From: Phormidium sp. OSCR
GTDB taxonomy: Bacteria > Cyanobacteriota > Cyanobacteriia > Cyanobacteriales > Geitlerinemataceae
Direction of reading: 5' to 3'
Length of the DNA: 59,923 bases
NCBI GenBank assembly: GCA_001314905.1
Contig: LJZT01000013.1
Location: 1 to 59,923 of the forward strand
Position numbers and translations under genes: made by a program. Shown here in pieces: positions 43,494-53,530 of the stretch (positions are counted from its first letter, which is position 1; each line of letters begins with the position of its first letter). Under the pieces are notes generated by a model, which saw only the letters and a program-made list of their open reading frames with translations, ran no database searches and was not told where the DNA came from.

Positions 43494-45839
43494 TTAGAAG
43501 CGCTGGCCAATGCCGAAGTGAAAGCGATTTTCCCCCTCGTCGTTGATGGCAAAATCGACTCGAATCGGGCCAATGGGGGATTGGATGCGTAGTCCCAAGC
43601 CATAGCCTAAACCACTTCCGGGTTTATCCCGAACGTCAGCCGGGTTGCCGGGGACATCTCCAGCGGTACCCAGGTCAGTTCCCACATCTAGGAAGGCTAC
43701 CCCGCCGACAATGGCAAAGATCGGGAAGCGATATTCGGCTGTAGCTTGTAGGAAGGACCGACCCGCCCCCAGAGCGCCTTCGGAATAGCCACGAACCGAG
43801 TTCACACCGCCGAGGACGAAGGCTTCATAGGGGGGCATATCCCCGATGATGGTTCCTGCTTGCACGTTAAAGGCTAGGGCCTGGGAGCCTTCGAGATCGA
43901 GGAAGTCCACCGGGAGGTAGTAACTATAGCTGCCCCGTAGCCGGTTAAAGGAGACGTTGTCATCGAAGGGGAGGACTTGTTCGGTACTGACACTGACCCG
44001 ATCGCCCCGTGTGGGGTCGAGGAGATTATTACGGCGATCGCGCGCTAACCCGAGGCGCACGCTGGCCATAAAGTCGGTACCGTCTTCATTGGCCGCGAGC
44101 AAGTTGCCCAGCTCATCTTGGGGGCTGCGATCGCCGTCGGAATCGCGAATGGTCACTTCTTGCACTTGCAATCCCAACGAGGCGGTCCAGGCTTGTCGGT
44201 TATCAAAGACATCTCGGGTGAGGGGACGGGTGAAGGTCACGCCGCCACCGAGACGGTCGATGCGGGGGCGATCGCCGTTGGGTAATTCCACTTCCGGCTG
44301 ATCGTCACCACTGTCATACACCAAGGAAATCGATCTCCGCCGGAACAGATTGACGTTATAAGCGGTTCGGAAGGGATCGCCACCAATCCAGGGATCGGTA
44401 AAGTTCACATCAAAAAACAAGCCTCGGGTTCCCAGTTGCACTTCAGCCCCGAGGGTTTGGTTATTACCGCCAAAGTTCTGTTCCTGATAACTAGCGGTGC
44501 CGAAGAAGCCCCCCACGGAACTGAAGCCGCCCCCAGCGGCCACGGACCCGAAACTCCCCTCAATGGCATTAATCACCACCACCGCTTGACGAGGATTTTC
44601 TCCGGGTTCAACACTGAGGTTAATGTCATCAAATAGCCCTAAGCCAAACACTCGCTGTAAATCATTTTGGATGCGATCGCGGTTGAAGACGTCCCCCGGC
44701 TGAGATTGCATTTCGCGGGTGACAATAAAGGGTCGGGTGCGTCCCTCAATCGGCTGTCCCTCTTCATCGACCGCCTGACCGTCTTCACTGAGAAAACGAA
44801 CTTCAATATCTTCAATGACTCCCTCGGCCACATCTAGCGTCACCACCCCATCGGCCGAAACCGGGGGAGGGGTCACCGGACCGGTTTCGGGGAGCGGCGG
44901 CGGGTCTAGCACTTGTGCCAAAACATAGCCATTGCTCTGATACCAACGATTCACCGCTTCGACTCCCTCCTGGAAGTCACGCAGATTCAGAATACTCCCA
45001 TACTGGTCGCCGAAAATGTCATCAACGCGCTCTTGGCTGAGAACTTGATTATTCTGCACCGCCACTCGATTGAGGGTGGGGTTCGGCAAGACCTCGAAAA
45101 TAATTCGCACCCCCAACGGGGTTTCTTCGGCGAGGGGTTCGACGCGGCCAAAAAACCCCGTTGCATAGATCGCATTGACATCATCTTGCAGTTGGCGACT
45201 GGTGGTCGTCCGTCCCGGTTGGGTGCGGATGCTGTCATAGACTTCATTTTGCAGCTCTAAGTCCAGGGGTCGGCCATCGGTTTGCCGCACTAACACTTCT
45301 GAGACTAAGACTTGGGGTTGCTCAGAACTCTCTTGGGCCAGCCGTGGCGCGTCTTCGGGAGTCGGCTCGGGTGCGTCGGTTGTCTGAGAGATCTCCGGTA
45401 TCTCGGCTGTTGCTGGGGTCTCGGGGACTTCTGTTATTTCCGAGGCCAATGGTTCCGAGGCGGGATAATCCAACTCCGGTAAGTCGAGAGTTTCCGGGGC
45501 TGATAGCGTCGGCCAGGAGCTACCCACCTCAGCCGGGAACGTTGACTCGGACAATGGAGCCATTGAGCTTAACTCCTCTGAGGCGTCTTCCTCTGAGACG
45601 TCCTCCTCTGAGACGTCTTCCTCTGAGGCGTCCTCCTCTGAGACGTCTTCCTCTGAGGCGATCGCCGCCGGCTGCGGATTCGACGAAATTTCCTTAAGCT
45701 TCAAGGAGTCTGGAGTCCGCTCCTCCAGGGATTTTTGCATCTGTTGGCTGTCCAGGGCCAGCCCCGCTTCCCCCAGGCTCAAAGCCATAGCCACTGATAA
45801 CAGCGTCAGAGAAGACCATTTAGAATTATCCACAATCAC
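43494..45839 (-). CDS. bamA: Omp85/BamA outer-membrane assembly protein
   Basis: 781 aa. A signal peptide (LTLLSVAMALSLGEAGLA) and a ~150-residue low-complexity acidic/Pro/Thr linker with SEEDV/SEEDA repeats (encoded at 45573-45660) precede three POTRA domains (about 175-420: VLVSEVLVRQTDG, PLGVRIIFEVLPNPTLNRV, FGLGLFDDINLSVEPG) and a 16-strand barrel with FVLGGVNSVRGYSEGALGAGR (lid-lock motif VRGY). The last residue of the final strand is Phe (FHFGIGQRF). It inserts barrel proteins into the outer membrane, and in plastids the homologue is Toc75. First gene of the lipid A block. Confidence 0.92.
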   Translation of the reverse strand: MIVDNSKWSSLTLLSVAMALSLGEAGLALDSQQMQKSLEERTPDSLKLKEISSNPQPAAIASEEDVSEEDASEEDVSEEDVSEEDASEELSSMAPLSESTFPAEVGSSWPTLSAPETLDLPELDYPASEPLASEITEVPETPATAEIPEISQTTDAPEPTPEDAPRLAQESSEQPQVLVSEVLVRQTDGRPLDLELQNEVYDSIRTQPGRTTTSRQLQDDVNAIYATGFFGRVEPLAEETPLGVRIIFEVLPNPTLNRVAVQNNQVLSQERVDDIFGDQYGSILNLRDFQEGVEAVNRWYQSNGYVLAQVLDPPPLPETGPVTPPPVSADGVVTLDVAEGVIEDIEVRFLSEDGQAVDEEGQPIEGRTRPFIVTREMQSQPGDVFNRDRIQNDLQRVFGLGLFDDINLSVEPGENPRQAVVVINAIEGSFGSVAAGGGFSSVGGFFGTASYQEQNFGGNNQTLGAEVQLGTRGLFFDVNFTDPWIGGDPFRTAYNVNLFRRRSISLVYDSGDDQPEVELPNGDRPRIDRLGGGVTFTRPLTRDVFDNRQAWTASLGLQVQEVTIRDSDGDRSPQDELGNLLAANEDGTDFMASVRLGLARDRRNNLLDPTRGDRVSVSTEQVLPFDDNVSFNRLRGSYSYYLPVDFLDLEGSQALAFNVQAGTIIGDMPPYEAFVLGGVNSVRGYSEGALGAGRSFLQATAEYRFPIFAIVGGVAFLDVGTDLGTAGDVPGNPADVRDKPGSGLGYGLGLRIQSPIGPIRVDFAINDEGENRFHFGIGQRF
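45573..45660. repeat. 15-nt in-frame tandem repeat within the Omp85 gene
   Basis: About six copies of a 15-nt unit (TCCTCTGAGRCGTCY) encode SEED(V/A) pentapeptides in the linker between the signal peptide and POTRA1. Copies differ only at two positions, which suggests recent expansion. Confidence 0.85.
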
Positions 45840-46049
45840 GTTTCAACCTCCACACACCAAATAACGCATCATTCACCCGTGCCATCATCGGATACCCAAA
45901 TCGAGATCAGCCCAATTTAGGCTGACTTCAGACAGTACAATAAAGAAAACTCTTGGCGAGAAAACCTTTACTTTAAGAGCTTTTAGATGACTAATAGCGT
46001 CTTATTTTGTCTGTCTTTTTAGGGTGTCGCTTCTCGTTACACCTGCTCG

Positions 46050-46775
46050 TTACACCTGCTCAAGGATGCGTGTTAAAACTTGTTCGTAAGCATCTTCAAC
46101 ATGGCCGAGATCTTGCCGAAAGCGATCTTTGTCCAATACACGCCGTTGAGGATCGTCTTCAAGACAATCCCAAAGGCGACAGGTATCGGGGCTAATCTCA
46201 TCGGCTAAGACGAGAGTGCCATCGGCGAGTTTACCAAACTCTAGTTTGAAATCGACGAGGGTAATTTGACAACGAGTGAGGACAGTTTGCAGATGTGCAT
46301 TAATGGTTAGGGCCATCTCTCGTAGTTGCTCAATCTCCTCAGGAGTAGCTAGATTCAATAGACGTAGGCGATCGTCTGTCAGGAGCGGATCGCCTAGCTC
46401 ATCATTTTTATAGAAAAACTCCACCAGAGGCGGGGTAATCGGTGTTCCCAGGCTTAAGCCAGTTTGCCGACAGAGGCTTCCGGCGGCCAGGTTGCGCACT
46501 ACGACTTCTAAGGGAATAATTTGCACGCGCTTGACGCGCATTTGCGTCGGCTGCGGGGTCTCAATCCAATGGGTGGGAACCCCCAAGGTTTCGAGTTGTT
46601 GAAACAGGCGGGTTGAGATTGTACAGTTGATTTCTCCTTTACGGGCGATCTGCCCTCGTTTGGCGGCATTGAACGCTGTTGCGTCATCTTTAAATTCAGA
46701 CAGGAGAATTTCGGGATCGTCTGTACTGTAGAGAATTTTGGCTTTACCTTCGTAAAGTTTGCGCGGTTGGGACAT
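46050..46775 (-). CDS. purC: Phosphoribosylaminoimidazole-succinocarboxamide synthase
   Basis: 241 aa. LYEGKAKILYSTDDPEILLSEFKDDATAFN, RKGEINCTISTRLFQQLE, PLEVVVRNLAAGSLCRQTG and LVDFKLEFGK...VLADEISPDTCRLWD are the SAICAR synthase motifs. Step 7 of purine synthesis. ATG 46775. An 11-nt repeat CTATGGCTGAA occurs three times just upstream (46785-46817). Confidence 0.95.
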   Translation of the reverse strand: MSQPRKLYEGKAKILYSTDDPEILLSEFKDDATAFNAAKRGQIARKGEINCTISTRLFQQLETLGVPTHWIETPQPTQMRVKRVQIIPLEVVVRNLAAGSLCRQTGLSLGTPITPPLVEFFYKNDELGDPLLTDDRLRLLNLATPEEIEQLREMALTINAHLQTVLTRCQITLVDFKLEFGKLADGTLVLADEISPDTCRLWDCLEDDPQRRVLDKDRFRQDLGHVEDAYEQVLTRILEQV

Positions 46776-46784
46776 TCAAGTAAC

Positions 46785-46817
46785 CTATGGCTGAACTATG
46801 GCTGAACTATGGCTGAA
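46785..46817. repeat. 11-nt tandem repeat, three copies, in the purC leader
   Basis: CTATGGCTGAA three times without gaps, 9-42 nt upstream of the purC start, in the short gap to the histidine kinase gene. Confidence 0.85.
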
Positions 46818-46851
46818 TGAGTCGTTGACCGTTTGATTCTACACCCTCTGG

Positions 46852-48537
46852 TCATTTTGGCGCGTCATCTTGGGAGGAACCAATGGGCAACTCGACGAGG
46901 AACTCGGTTCCGGTTTCCCATTCGCCGTTGGGATTCTGGGGATCTCGGGAAATGACCCGAATCCGGCCATTGTGGGTTTGGATGATTTGGTAGCAAATCG
47001 ATAACCCCAGGCCTGTACCCGTCCCGACTGGTTTGGTGGTGAAGAAGGGATCGAAGATTTTAGCTTGCAGGCCCGGTTCAATGCCCCGTCCGTTGTCGCG
47101 AATGGCCACGAGAATGCGATCGCCCTTGAGGACTTTGGTCCGAACGACGATTTGCGGTTTAGCCTCATCACGACTTCCATCTCGCAGCCCCGGATCGAGA
47201 GCGGCATCGATCGCATTGCAGAGTAAGTTCATCCAGACTTGATTAAGTTGAGCGGGATAGCCATAAATTTTAGGGAGAGGTTCATACTGTTTAATCAGGT
47301 CAATTTTACCCTGAATACGATGATTGAGAATCGCTAAAGCGCTTTCAATTCCCTCTTGAACGTTGGCTTGTTTAAACTGGGCTTCGTCGAGTCGAGAAAA
47401 GTTCCGTAACGATAACACCAGTTTCAGGATTCGTTCTGCCCCTAGTTTCATAGAATCGACGATCTTGGGCAGATCGGCGGTAATAAAATCTAAGTCAACG
47501 GCTTCAATTTCGGCAGCAATTTTAGGCGGTGTTTCCGGAATTTCTTCTTGATACATCCTCATCAACTCAAGTAAGTCTCGCACATAGTTATCGGTATAGG
47601 CGAGGTTCCCGTAAATGAAATTAATGGGATTATTAATTTCATGGGCCATCCCTGCCACCATTTGCCCGAGGGCATACATTTTCTCGGATTGTACTAACTG
47701 ACTTTCTGCTCGTTGCCGTTCTCGTAGAGCTTCTTCGAGTTGTTGGGTTTTTTCTAAAAGTCGAGCTTCACTGCGTTGTAGGGCTTCTTCCGAGCGTTTG
47801 CGATCGCTGACATCAATGCCGACGACGACAGTGGCTCGTCCTTGGTCATATTTTTGGGCGGCGGTAATGTAATAACGAGGTTGTCCTCGAACATTCTCTT
47901 CAACTAATTGGGTATGATAATCAACGCTTCCGTCCAAAAAGTCCTTGACAAAATCCACAAATTCAGGGCTATTTTTCAAAAATCCTAATTCTTTCCCAAC
48001 AAAGGCATCCGGGGGCATATTATAACTCGCGGCAAGATGACGATTCACACCTAAATAATGCCCATCCTGACTAATCCAAGACACCAACCCCGGCACAGCA
48101 TCGAGAACCGCTCGTAGTTGGTCTTTAGCCCGTTGAACTTCCCGGGCAATGGAGGCTCGTTCCGATAGATAGCGAAAGACGGTACAGTGATAGGCGCTCT
48201 CGTCAGCAACTAGATAACTGGTGGTGACTTCAACCTCAATCGAGTCTTGATTAGCGCAGCGATAGAGGGCTTCATGTTCCAGGACTTCTTGTTGACGTAG
48301 GCGCTCAAGATAGTGGGGCCAATCCTCTTGAGTCAAAGCACAATCTATGTGCCACAGGTGGCTGTTCAGTAGCTCAGGGCGATCGCAACCCAGCAGACGA
48401 CAGGCTGCATCATTGGCGTAAAAGATCTCCCCATTGAGATCACTCAGCAGTACCGCATCGGCCATGCGATCGAGAGATAACTGAGCCAGTTGTCCAAGAT
48501 TGGGTGGGTTTACCGGGTTTAAGGGGCCAGCCGCCAT
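46852..48537 (-). CDS. PAS-PAS hybrid-less sensor histidine kinase
   Basis: 561 aa, soluble. PAS1 at about 22-125 ([26 protein letters not shown]), PAS2 at about 138-248 ([21 protein letters not shown]...[11 protein letters not shown]), a coiled coil, then the kinase with phosphoacceptor H299 ([15 protein letters not shown]), N box [13 protein letters not shown]1 [12 protein letters not shown] box FDPFFTTKP and G2 [10 protein letters not shown]. All ATP-site residues are present. No membrane helix, so the signal is intracellular. No response regulator adjacent. Very similar kinase core to the protein at 55788. Confidence 0.9.
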   Translation of the reverse strand: MAAGPLNPVNPPNLGQLAQLSLDRMADAVLLSDLNGEIFYANDAACRLLGCDRPELLNSHLWHIDCALTQEDWPHYLERLRQQEVLEHEALYRCANQDSIEVEVTTSYLVADESAYHCTVFRYLSERASIAREVQRAKDQLRAVLDAVPGLVSWISQDGHYLGVNRHLAASYNMPPDAFVGKELGFLKNSPEFVDFVKDFLDGSVDYHTQLVEENVRGQPRYYITAAQKYDQGRATVVVGIDVSDRKRSEEALQRSEARLLEKTQQLEEALRERQRAESQLVQSEKMYALGQMVAGMAHEINNPINFIYGNLAYTDNYVRDLLELMRMYQEEIPETPPKIAAEIEAVDLDFITADLPKIVDSMKLGAERILKLVLSLRNFSRLDEAQFKQANVQEGIESALAILNHRIQGKIDLIKQYEPLPKIYGYPAQLNQVWMNLLCNAIDAALDPGLRDGSRDEAKPQIVVRTKVLKGDRILVAIRDNGRGIEPGLQAKIFDPFFTTKPVGTGTGLGLSICYQIIQTHNGRIRVISRDPQNPNGEWETGTEFLVELPIGSSQDDAPK

Positions 48538-48665
48538 AGTTACCTCCGCTCACTCAGGTCGAGAAGGATGCGATCGGGGATTGCGTCGATGCAGATTGGG
48601 GGAATCAATAAAAATAAATGAGTCACAAAGAAACAGATTGTAGTGATAGATGGCCAGGGAAATGG

Positions 48666-49595
48666 CTAGTTTAGCAAAGGCAACAGTAGGGTAACAAAGT
48701 AATAGACCAGCGGCGCGGTGAAAATATAGCTGTCAGTGCGATCGAGAATCCCCCCATGGCCAGGGATGAGTTGTCCAGAATCTTTGACCCCAGCATCGCG
48801 TTTCATCATCGATTCGGTTAAGTCACCCATCAGACTCCCTAAGCCGATTATTAGCCCGATCGCCGCTCCCGTCCAGAGCCAATAGTGCCAACTCAGAAGC
48901 TGCGCCCCGATCATACCCACAGCGGTACTCCCGCCAATGCCAAAAACGGCTCCTTCAACGGTTTTTTTGGGACTTACTGCCGATAAGCGAGTGCGACCGA
49001 AGGTTTTACCAAAAAAATAGGCGCCAATATCTGCGGCCCAAATACAGAGAAAGGCCAATACTGTAATACAAAACCCTTGTGACAACCAAGGGGCTGGGGT
49101 CGTCGCCGTCCAAGGGGGAACCGTCCAGCCCAGTCCCCACAGAGGCGCACCACTGGCAATGGTAACACCCGTATCTGGCAGAGGAATGGCCGCCTGGGGA
49201 AAGGCCAGTTCACTGAGTTCGAGACGAATGCGAATCCAATAACTGGGCAATAGTCCTCCGTAGAACAGACCTAAAATCGAGGTGGAGATATCGGCAATCG
49301 AAGCCAGTTTCGGCTGAAAGAGGAGATAGGCACAAATCACCGCTCCCAAGAGAGGAAACAGGACGTTAACCAGCTCCGGGGCGATCGCTGCGGTTAAAAG
49401 TAACACTTGAGAGAGAACGAAGGTGGTTTTCGCGGCCGGAATCAGACCCTTGGCTCGAACTAGCTGAAAATACTCCCGCTGCCCTAAAAAGGCAATTACG
49501 GCAAAAAATAAGACAAAAGACCATCCGCCGAGAATGGTGGCAACTAAGGCCACAATAATGGCAACAATGCCGCTAACGAGCCGAGACCAAGACAT
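48666..49595 (-). CDS. cdsA: Phosphatidate cytidylyltransferase
   Basis: 309 aa with about eight membrane helices. The C-terminal signature [25 protein letters not shown] contains the conserved IPGHGGxxDRxD of CDP-diacylglycerol synthases; also [21 protein letters not shown]. It makes CDP-diacylglycerol for phosphatidylglycerol, the only phospholipid of cyanobacteria and essential for photosystems. ATG 49595. Confidence 0.93.
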   Translation of the reverse strand: MSWSRLVSGIVAIIVALVATILGGWSFVLFFAVIAFLGQREYFQLVRAKGLIPAAKTTFVLSQVLLLTAAIAPELVNVLFPLLGAVICAYLLFQPKLASIADISTSILGLFYGGLLPSYWIRIRLELSELAFPQAAIPLPDTGVTIASGAPLWGLGWTVPPWTATTPAPWLSQGFCITVLAFLCIWAADIGAYFFGKTFGRTRLSAVSPKKTVEGAVFGIGGSTAVGMIGAQLLSWHYWLWTGAAIGLIIGLGSLMGDLTESMMKRDAGVKDSGQLIPGHGGILDRTDSYIFTAPLVYYFVTLLLPLLN

Positions 49596-49795
49596 AATAT
49601 TAAAATCGTATTTGAACTAACGTGTTGAATGGCTAAACACAGAAACATGGGGAACAGGCTAAACCCAGGACGAGACCGTTGAAACGACCGTTGTTTCTAT
49701 TACCTTTATTTCATTATCCTAGGCTTAACTGTATCTTAAACCAGAGGCTAGCGAGAAGGTTTTGACCGGGTCTTCAGCCGGGATAAAGACCGCCA

Positions 49796-50407
49796 TCAGC
49801 CGATTTTCTCACCACTGAGGACAAAAATGGGGCTAACCGCCGCCAAAACCTGATGTGTCCCTCGGGTTTCAAGCCGGTTCACCGCCGATTGCACCACTTC
49901 AATCTGACGAACTTGTAACCCGGCAAAGGCTTCGGAAATTTGATAGAGGCTTTCGAGGTTTCCGGCGGTGGCGACGATGCGTCCGCCAGGTTGCAATACC
50001 TCCCAGACGGCCTGCAAAATATCGGCGATCGCTCGTCCTCCTTCAATACAGGCGTGGCTGGGGTAAGGAGAGAGAGCTTTGAGACAGTCGGGGGCGCTTC
50101 CTTCGATGACTTGGACGTTGTCAACGCCGAAGCGATCGCAATTGCGGCGAATTAACCCGGCGACATCCTCATCTCGTTCAATGGCTATAATCTTTCCCTG
50201 ACGGCACAGTAAACCGCTCTCAACGGCAATCGTTCCCGTACCCGCGCCAATATCCCAGAGAATGGCATCATGGGTCAGGCGCAGTTGTGAGAGCAAAATC
50301 AGACGCACTTCCCGTTTACTCAGCGGGATTCCCGGAAGTCGCTCAAACAAGTCATCGGCAATTCCAGGAGTGACGTAGGGCCAAAGGGAGGGGGATTCAG
50401 GGGACAT
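49796..50407 (-). CDS. cbiT: Precorrin-6B C15-methyltransferase (CbiT)
   Basis: 203 aa from ATG 50407; the open frame extends to 50458 without support. PGIADDLFERLPGIPLSKREVR is the CbiT opening. SAM motif I WDIGAGTGTIAVESGLL, then IERDEDVAGLIRRNCDRFGVDNVQVIEGSAPDCL and LQPGGRIVATAGN follow. It methylates C15 and decarboxylates the acetate side chain during cobalamin (or pseudocobalamin) ring synthesis. Divergent from ychF; other cob genes are not in the window. Confidence 0.88.
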   Translation of the reverse strand: MSPESPSLWPYVTPGIADDLFERLPGIPLSKREVRLILLSQLRLTHDAILWDIGAGTGTIAVESGLLCRQGKIIAIERDEDVAGLIRRNCDRFGVDNVQVIEGSAPDCLKALSPYPSHACIEGGRAIADILQAVWEVLQPGGRIVATAGNLESLYQISEAFAGLQVRQIEVVQSAVNRLETRGTHQVLAAVSPIFVLSGEKIG

Positions 50408-50616
50408 GATGCAGTCGGAAAGAAAGGACAGACGGGAAACCCAATTCAAGGAGTTCAAGAGAGTTTGAACCGCTTACAGCCGGGTAGGGCGTTAATCTCG
50501 ATTAGATTCACACTCAGATCGATTCACACTCAGAGCAAATCTCAGGTTAAACTAGCAAAGCGACTCTTGTAGCCACAAGGATCTCAGCTCAATACGCTTA
50601 CACCATTTTCATCAAT

Positions 50617-51708
50617 ATGCTCAGAGCCGGAATTGTCGGACTTCCCAACGTGGGAAAATCGACGTTGTTTAATGCCCTCGTTGCCAATGCCAAAGCCCAA
50701 GCGGCAAACTTCCCCTTTTGTACCATTGAACCGAATGTGGGGGTGGTGGCGGTTCCTGATGACCGTCTTGGCAAGTTGGCGCGGCTGTCTGAGTCTGAGC
50801 AGATTGTGCCGACACGCATGGAGTTTGTCGATATTGCCGGCCTCGTAGCCGGGGCCAGTCAGGGGGAAGGCCTGGGAAATCAGTTTTTGGCTAATATCCG
50901 GGAAGTCGATGCGATCGTTCATGTGGTGCGCTGTTTTGAGAATGACGATATTATCCATGTGTCCGGGTCCATTGACCCAGTGCGCGATATTGAAGTCATT
51001 AATCTGGAGTTGGGGTTAGCGGATTTATCGCAACTTGAACGCCGCATCGATCGCACCCGCAAACAGGCTCGTAAGGACAAGGACGCTGCCTTTGAGCTAA
51101 CGGTACTCGAAAAACTGGTTGAGGCACTCAATGAGGGCAAATCCGCCCGCAGTGTCTCACTGACGGAGGAGGAAGAGGCGGCGATTGTGGCCCTCAATCT
51201 CCTCACCCGCAAACCGATTATTTACGCCACCAATGTCTCGGAAGATGATTTGGCTGAGGGGAATCCCTGGGTTGAACAAGTCCGTGAGGTGGCCTCCCAG
51301 GAACAGGCCCAGGTGGTGGTCGTTTCGGCTCAGGTCGAGTCGGAGTTGATTGAACTTCCCCAAGAAGAACGTCAAGATTTTTTGGAGTCTCTAGGGGTCA
51401 GTGAGGGCGGTCTTCAGTCCCTGATTCGTGCCAGTTATGATCTGTTGGGCTTGCGGACGTATCTTACCACGGGACCCAAGGAAACTCGCGCCTGGACGAT
51501 TCGCGCTGGCATGACGGCCCCTCAAGCGGCGGGGGTGATTCATACGGACTTTGAACGGGGCTTTATTCGCGCTGAAACTATTGGTTGTGAGGAGTTGTTG
51601 GCCTTGGGCTCGATGACGGCGGCCAAGGAAGCGGGCAAAATCCGCAGTGAGGGTAAGGATTATCTGGTGCAAGAGGGGGATGTGTTGTTGTTCCGGTTTA
51701 ATGTTTAG
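50617..51708 (+). CDS. ychF: Redox-regulated ATPase YchF (Obg family)
   Basis: 363 aa. G1 [16 protein letters not shown], the N-terminal [10 protein letters not shown]3 [22 protein letters not shown]4-like [10 protein letters not shown], and C-terminal TGS domain ([32 protein letters not shown]). YchF prefers ATP and binds ribosomes; linked to oxidative stress and translation. ATG 50617. Repeat cluster C follows directly. Confidence 0.95.
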   Translation: MLRAGIVGLPNVGKSTLFNALVANAKAQAANFPFCTIEPNVGVVAVPDDRLGKLARLSESEQIVPTRMEFVDIAGLVAGASQGEGLGNQFLANIREVDAIVHVVRCFENDDIIHVSGSIDPVRDIEVINLELGLADLSQLERRIDRTRKQARKDKDAAFELTVLEKLVEALNEGKSARSVSLTEEEEAAIVALNLLTRKPIIYATNVSEDDLAEGNPWVEQVREVASQEQAQVVVVSAQVESELIELPQEERQDFLESLGVSEGGLQSLIRASYDLLGLRTYLTTGPKETRAWTIRAGMTAPQAAGVIHTDFERGFIRAETIGCEELLALGSMTAAKEAGKIRSEGKDYLVQEGDVLLFRFNV

Positions 51709-51890
51709 GGGGGAAGGGAACAGGGAATAGGGAACAGGGAACAGGGGGGAAGAAGGCAAGAGGCATAACCCACCCCTAACCCCTCCCAGGAGGGGATGGC
51801 AAGAGGCAAGAGGGGGAAGAAGGCAAGAGGCAACAGGGAAGACTGGACAACCCACCCCGCCCTCCGGGCACCCCTCCCAAGAGGGGAAGG
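51709..51890 (+). repeat. Dispersed repeat cluster C, downstream of ychF
   Basis: It begins within a few bases of the ychF stop: GGGAACA heptamers, GGCAAGA heptamers, CATAACCCACCCCTAACCCCTCCC...GGAGGGG, then a diverged second copy with CCCGCCCTCCGGGC. The orientation relative to the upstream gene is the same as in clusters A and B. The rest of the 309-base gap to 52017 has no gene. Confidence 0.85.
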
Positions 51891-52017
51891 AGTAACGTAG
51901 GGGCGTACTCTGGTGGTTGTCCGCTCTCTCGGGTGGGGAAAATACTGTCTTTGGAAGGATGCTGAAGGGGCTGAAATTGGCTTTAATGGAGGGTGATGTC
52001 ACCAAGAGGTTGATCCG

Positions 52018-52359
52018 ATGGATTTAATCATCACCTGGCTCATTATGTCTGTGAGCTTTTTCATTATCTCTAAACTGCCCCTCGGGGTGGAAGTGGATAC
52101 TCTGACGACGGCGTTGGTTTCGGCGGCGGTTTTTGGGGTTCTCAATGCTTTCCTGAAACCGGTTTTTGTGGTTTTGGGATTCCCTGCGGTTGTCCTCACC
52201 TTAGGGCTGTTTATGGTTGTGATTAATGCAATCATTTTCGGACTGGCGGCTTGGCTGGTAAGCGGTTTTCGCTTACGGTGGGGTGTTTGGAGTGCCTTGC
52301 TGGGTTCGATCGCCCTCGGGCTAATCAACTCAATTCTCACTCAGATTTTAGCTGCCTAG
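52018..52359 (+). CDS. Phage-holin-family (superfamily IV) membrane protein
   Basis: 113 aa with four membrane helices. The pattern SFFIISKLPLGVEVDTLTTALVSAAVFGVLNAFLKPVFVVLGFP...LGLFMVVINAIIFGLAAWLV is that of the widespread holin-IV-like chromosomal family (pfam04020 type). No phage genes surround it, so a housekeeping membrane role is more likely than lysis. Confidence 0.85.
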   Translation: MDLIITWLIMSVSFFIISKLPLGVEVDTLTTALVSAAVFGVLNAFLKPVFVVLGFPAVVLTLGLFMVVINAIIFGLAAWLVSGFRLRWGVWSALLGSIALGLINSILTQILAA

Positions 52360-52703
52360 TGCTGTGAGAAGATGGGTGTTCTTGACTCGGCTCTGACCGG
52401 GTTCAAGGCTCTGTCTTTCAACCGTTTTAGGATAAGTTTTAGGACAAGTTTAGAACCCGTTAACAGTCAATTTCTTTATTTCTAAAAAAGGGCTAAATCA
52501 TCGGTTTAAATTCAGGTTTAATTTAGGTTAAATCCAAGTGTACTGTGGATTTAAGTTGAGAGTTAGCCCTTTATTGATAAACCTGTCAGTGACCGAAATC
52601 ACAATCCTGGTATGGCCCAGCACTGGGTCAGGATGCTATGCTAAAAGATGTATGCTAAAAAATGATAGTAAATCTGTTTGTCATTCGTTAAATTATCGGA
52701 ACA
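52360..52703. other. Intergenic region, no gene recognised
   Basis: 344 bases between the holin-like gene and the small Cys-rich gene. A/T-rich around 52440-52550 with repeated short motifs (AGGATAAGTTTTAGGACAAG; AAATTCAGGTTTAATTTAGG). Short frames such as 52538-52720 have no known match. Probably promoter and leader sequence. Confidence 0.4.
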
Positions 52704-52916
52704 ATGGAGATCTCAATTGATTGTGCGACAGCCTGTGTCAATGGCTGTGTTTTGGGAGATGACTGCCCAAATCGTGAATATGCGGCTTCGGCGACGAAAT
52801 TCATTGATAACACCTCTTTAGATCAGATGCACGATATCGCTGAAGCGGCTCGCAGACGCAAACTCAGTGAACCCCCGAAATGGGTGATTCCTGATTTTCT
52901 CGATTCGGATTCCTAG
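52704..52916 (+). CDS. Small conserved Cys-rich cyanobacterial protein
   Basis: 70 aa. IDCATACVNGCVLGDDCPN holds four cysteines (C7, C11, C15, C21) that could bind a metal or FeS cluster. Then REYAASATKFIDNTSLDQM and a terminal PPKWVIPDFLD follow. I recall near-identical short proteins across cyanobacteria without known function. ATG 52704 with CGGA upstream. Confidence 0.7.
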   Translation: MEISIDCATACVNGCVLGDDCPNREYAASATKFIDNTSLDQMHDIAEAARRRKLSEPPKWVIPDFLDSDS

Positions 52917-53190
52917 ATTCAGAAGCCTTGATGATGCCTTGATTGAGGGCTGAATTGGGAATTTGGGCAGGTGTTTCCCCGCGACGGGGAAACGCGGTGA
53001 GACACCGGCGGAATGTTAGCGACTCTTAACGTTAAGTTAAGGTTAGGGGTTGAGTTTCGTAGACGGTTCGAGAGTTTACCCCGGTTTTGTTGGCTCAGTA
53101 ACAGTCGACAAGCGTCAGGTTCACTAGGATGTTTTCAGATACTGGTTTTGGTATCTGCTCTTTGCAAGTCTGTGTTAATAACAAGTGTTT

Positions 53191-53409
53191 ATGGAATCCG
53201 ATAGCCAATCGGCTCGTTTAGAACAACCTCCGGGAACGGGACTCGCCCAATGGGTGGGAACGTTAATTGCGGTGTTGACGTTGACGTTGCCCCTGTTTGT
53301 GATTTTTGTCTACTCCGCTAGAACCGTGAATATTCCGGCGTCGGAGGTTTCCGGGGGGGGCGATCGCATCGGCGAACTGGTGAACCTACGGTTGGCGGCC
53401 AAGCGGTGA
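53191..53409 (+). CDS. Small single-pass membrane protein, unknown
   Basis: 72 aa from ATG 53191. The polar N-terminus (ESDSQSARLEQPPGTG) is followed by one helix (WVGTLIAVLTLTLPLFVIFVY) and a short tail. A GxxQWxGTLxAVLTLTLP pattern recurs in small cyanobacterial proteins. It may be a photosynthetic-complex or envelope small subunit, but nothing proves that. Confidence 0.6.
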   Translation: MESDSQSARLEQPPGTGLAQWVGTLIAVLTLTLPLFVIFVYSARTVNIPASEVSGGGDRIGELVNLRLAAKR

Positions 53410-53530
53410 GACCGTTTGGGGTTAAAATGATTGGGTTTGACGGCCGAGTCTCGGTCTTGTCTACTGCGCCACGGTGGAGAACTCTATCGTAGGGCAGTGT
53501 TGTCAACTCAGTCAGTTTAGGAGCTTACCT

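Noticed and set aside
51391-52005. 204-codon minus-strand frame across ychF end and the repeat cluster
   Set aside because: Antisense to ychF and repeats; a by-product of repeat composition.
52018-52359. Prophage evidence from the holin-family protein
   Set aside because: The family is mostly chromosomal housekeeping in cyanobacteria and no phage genes are adjacent.
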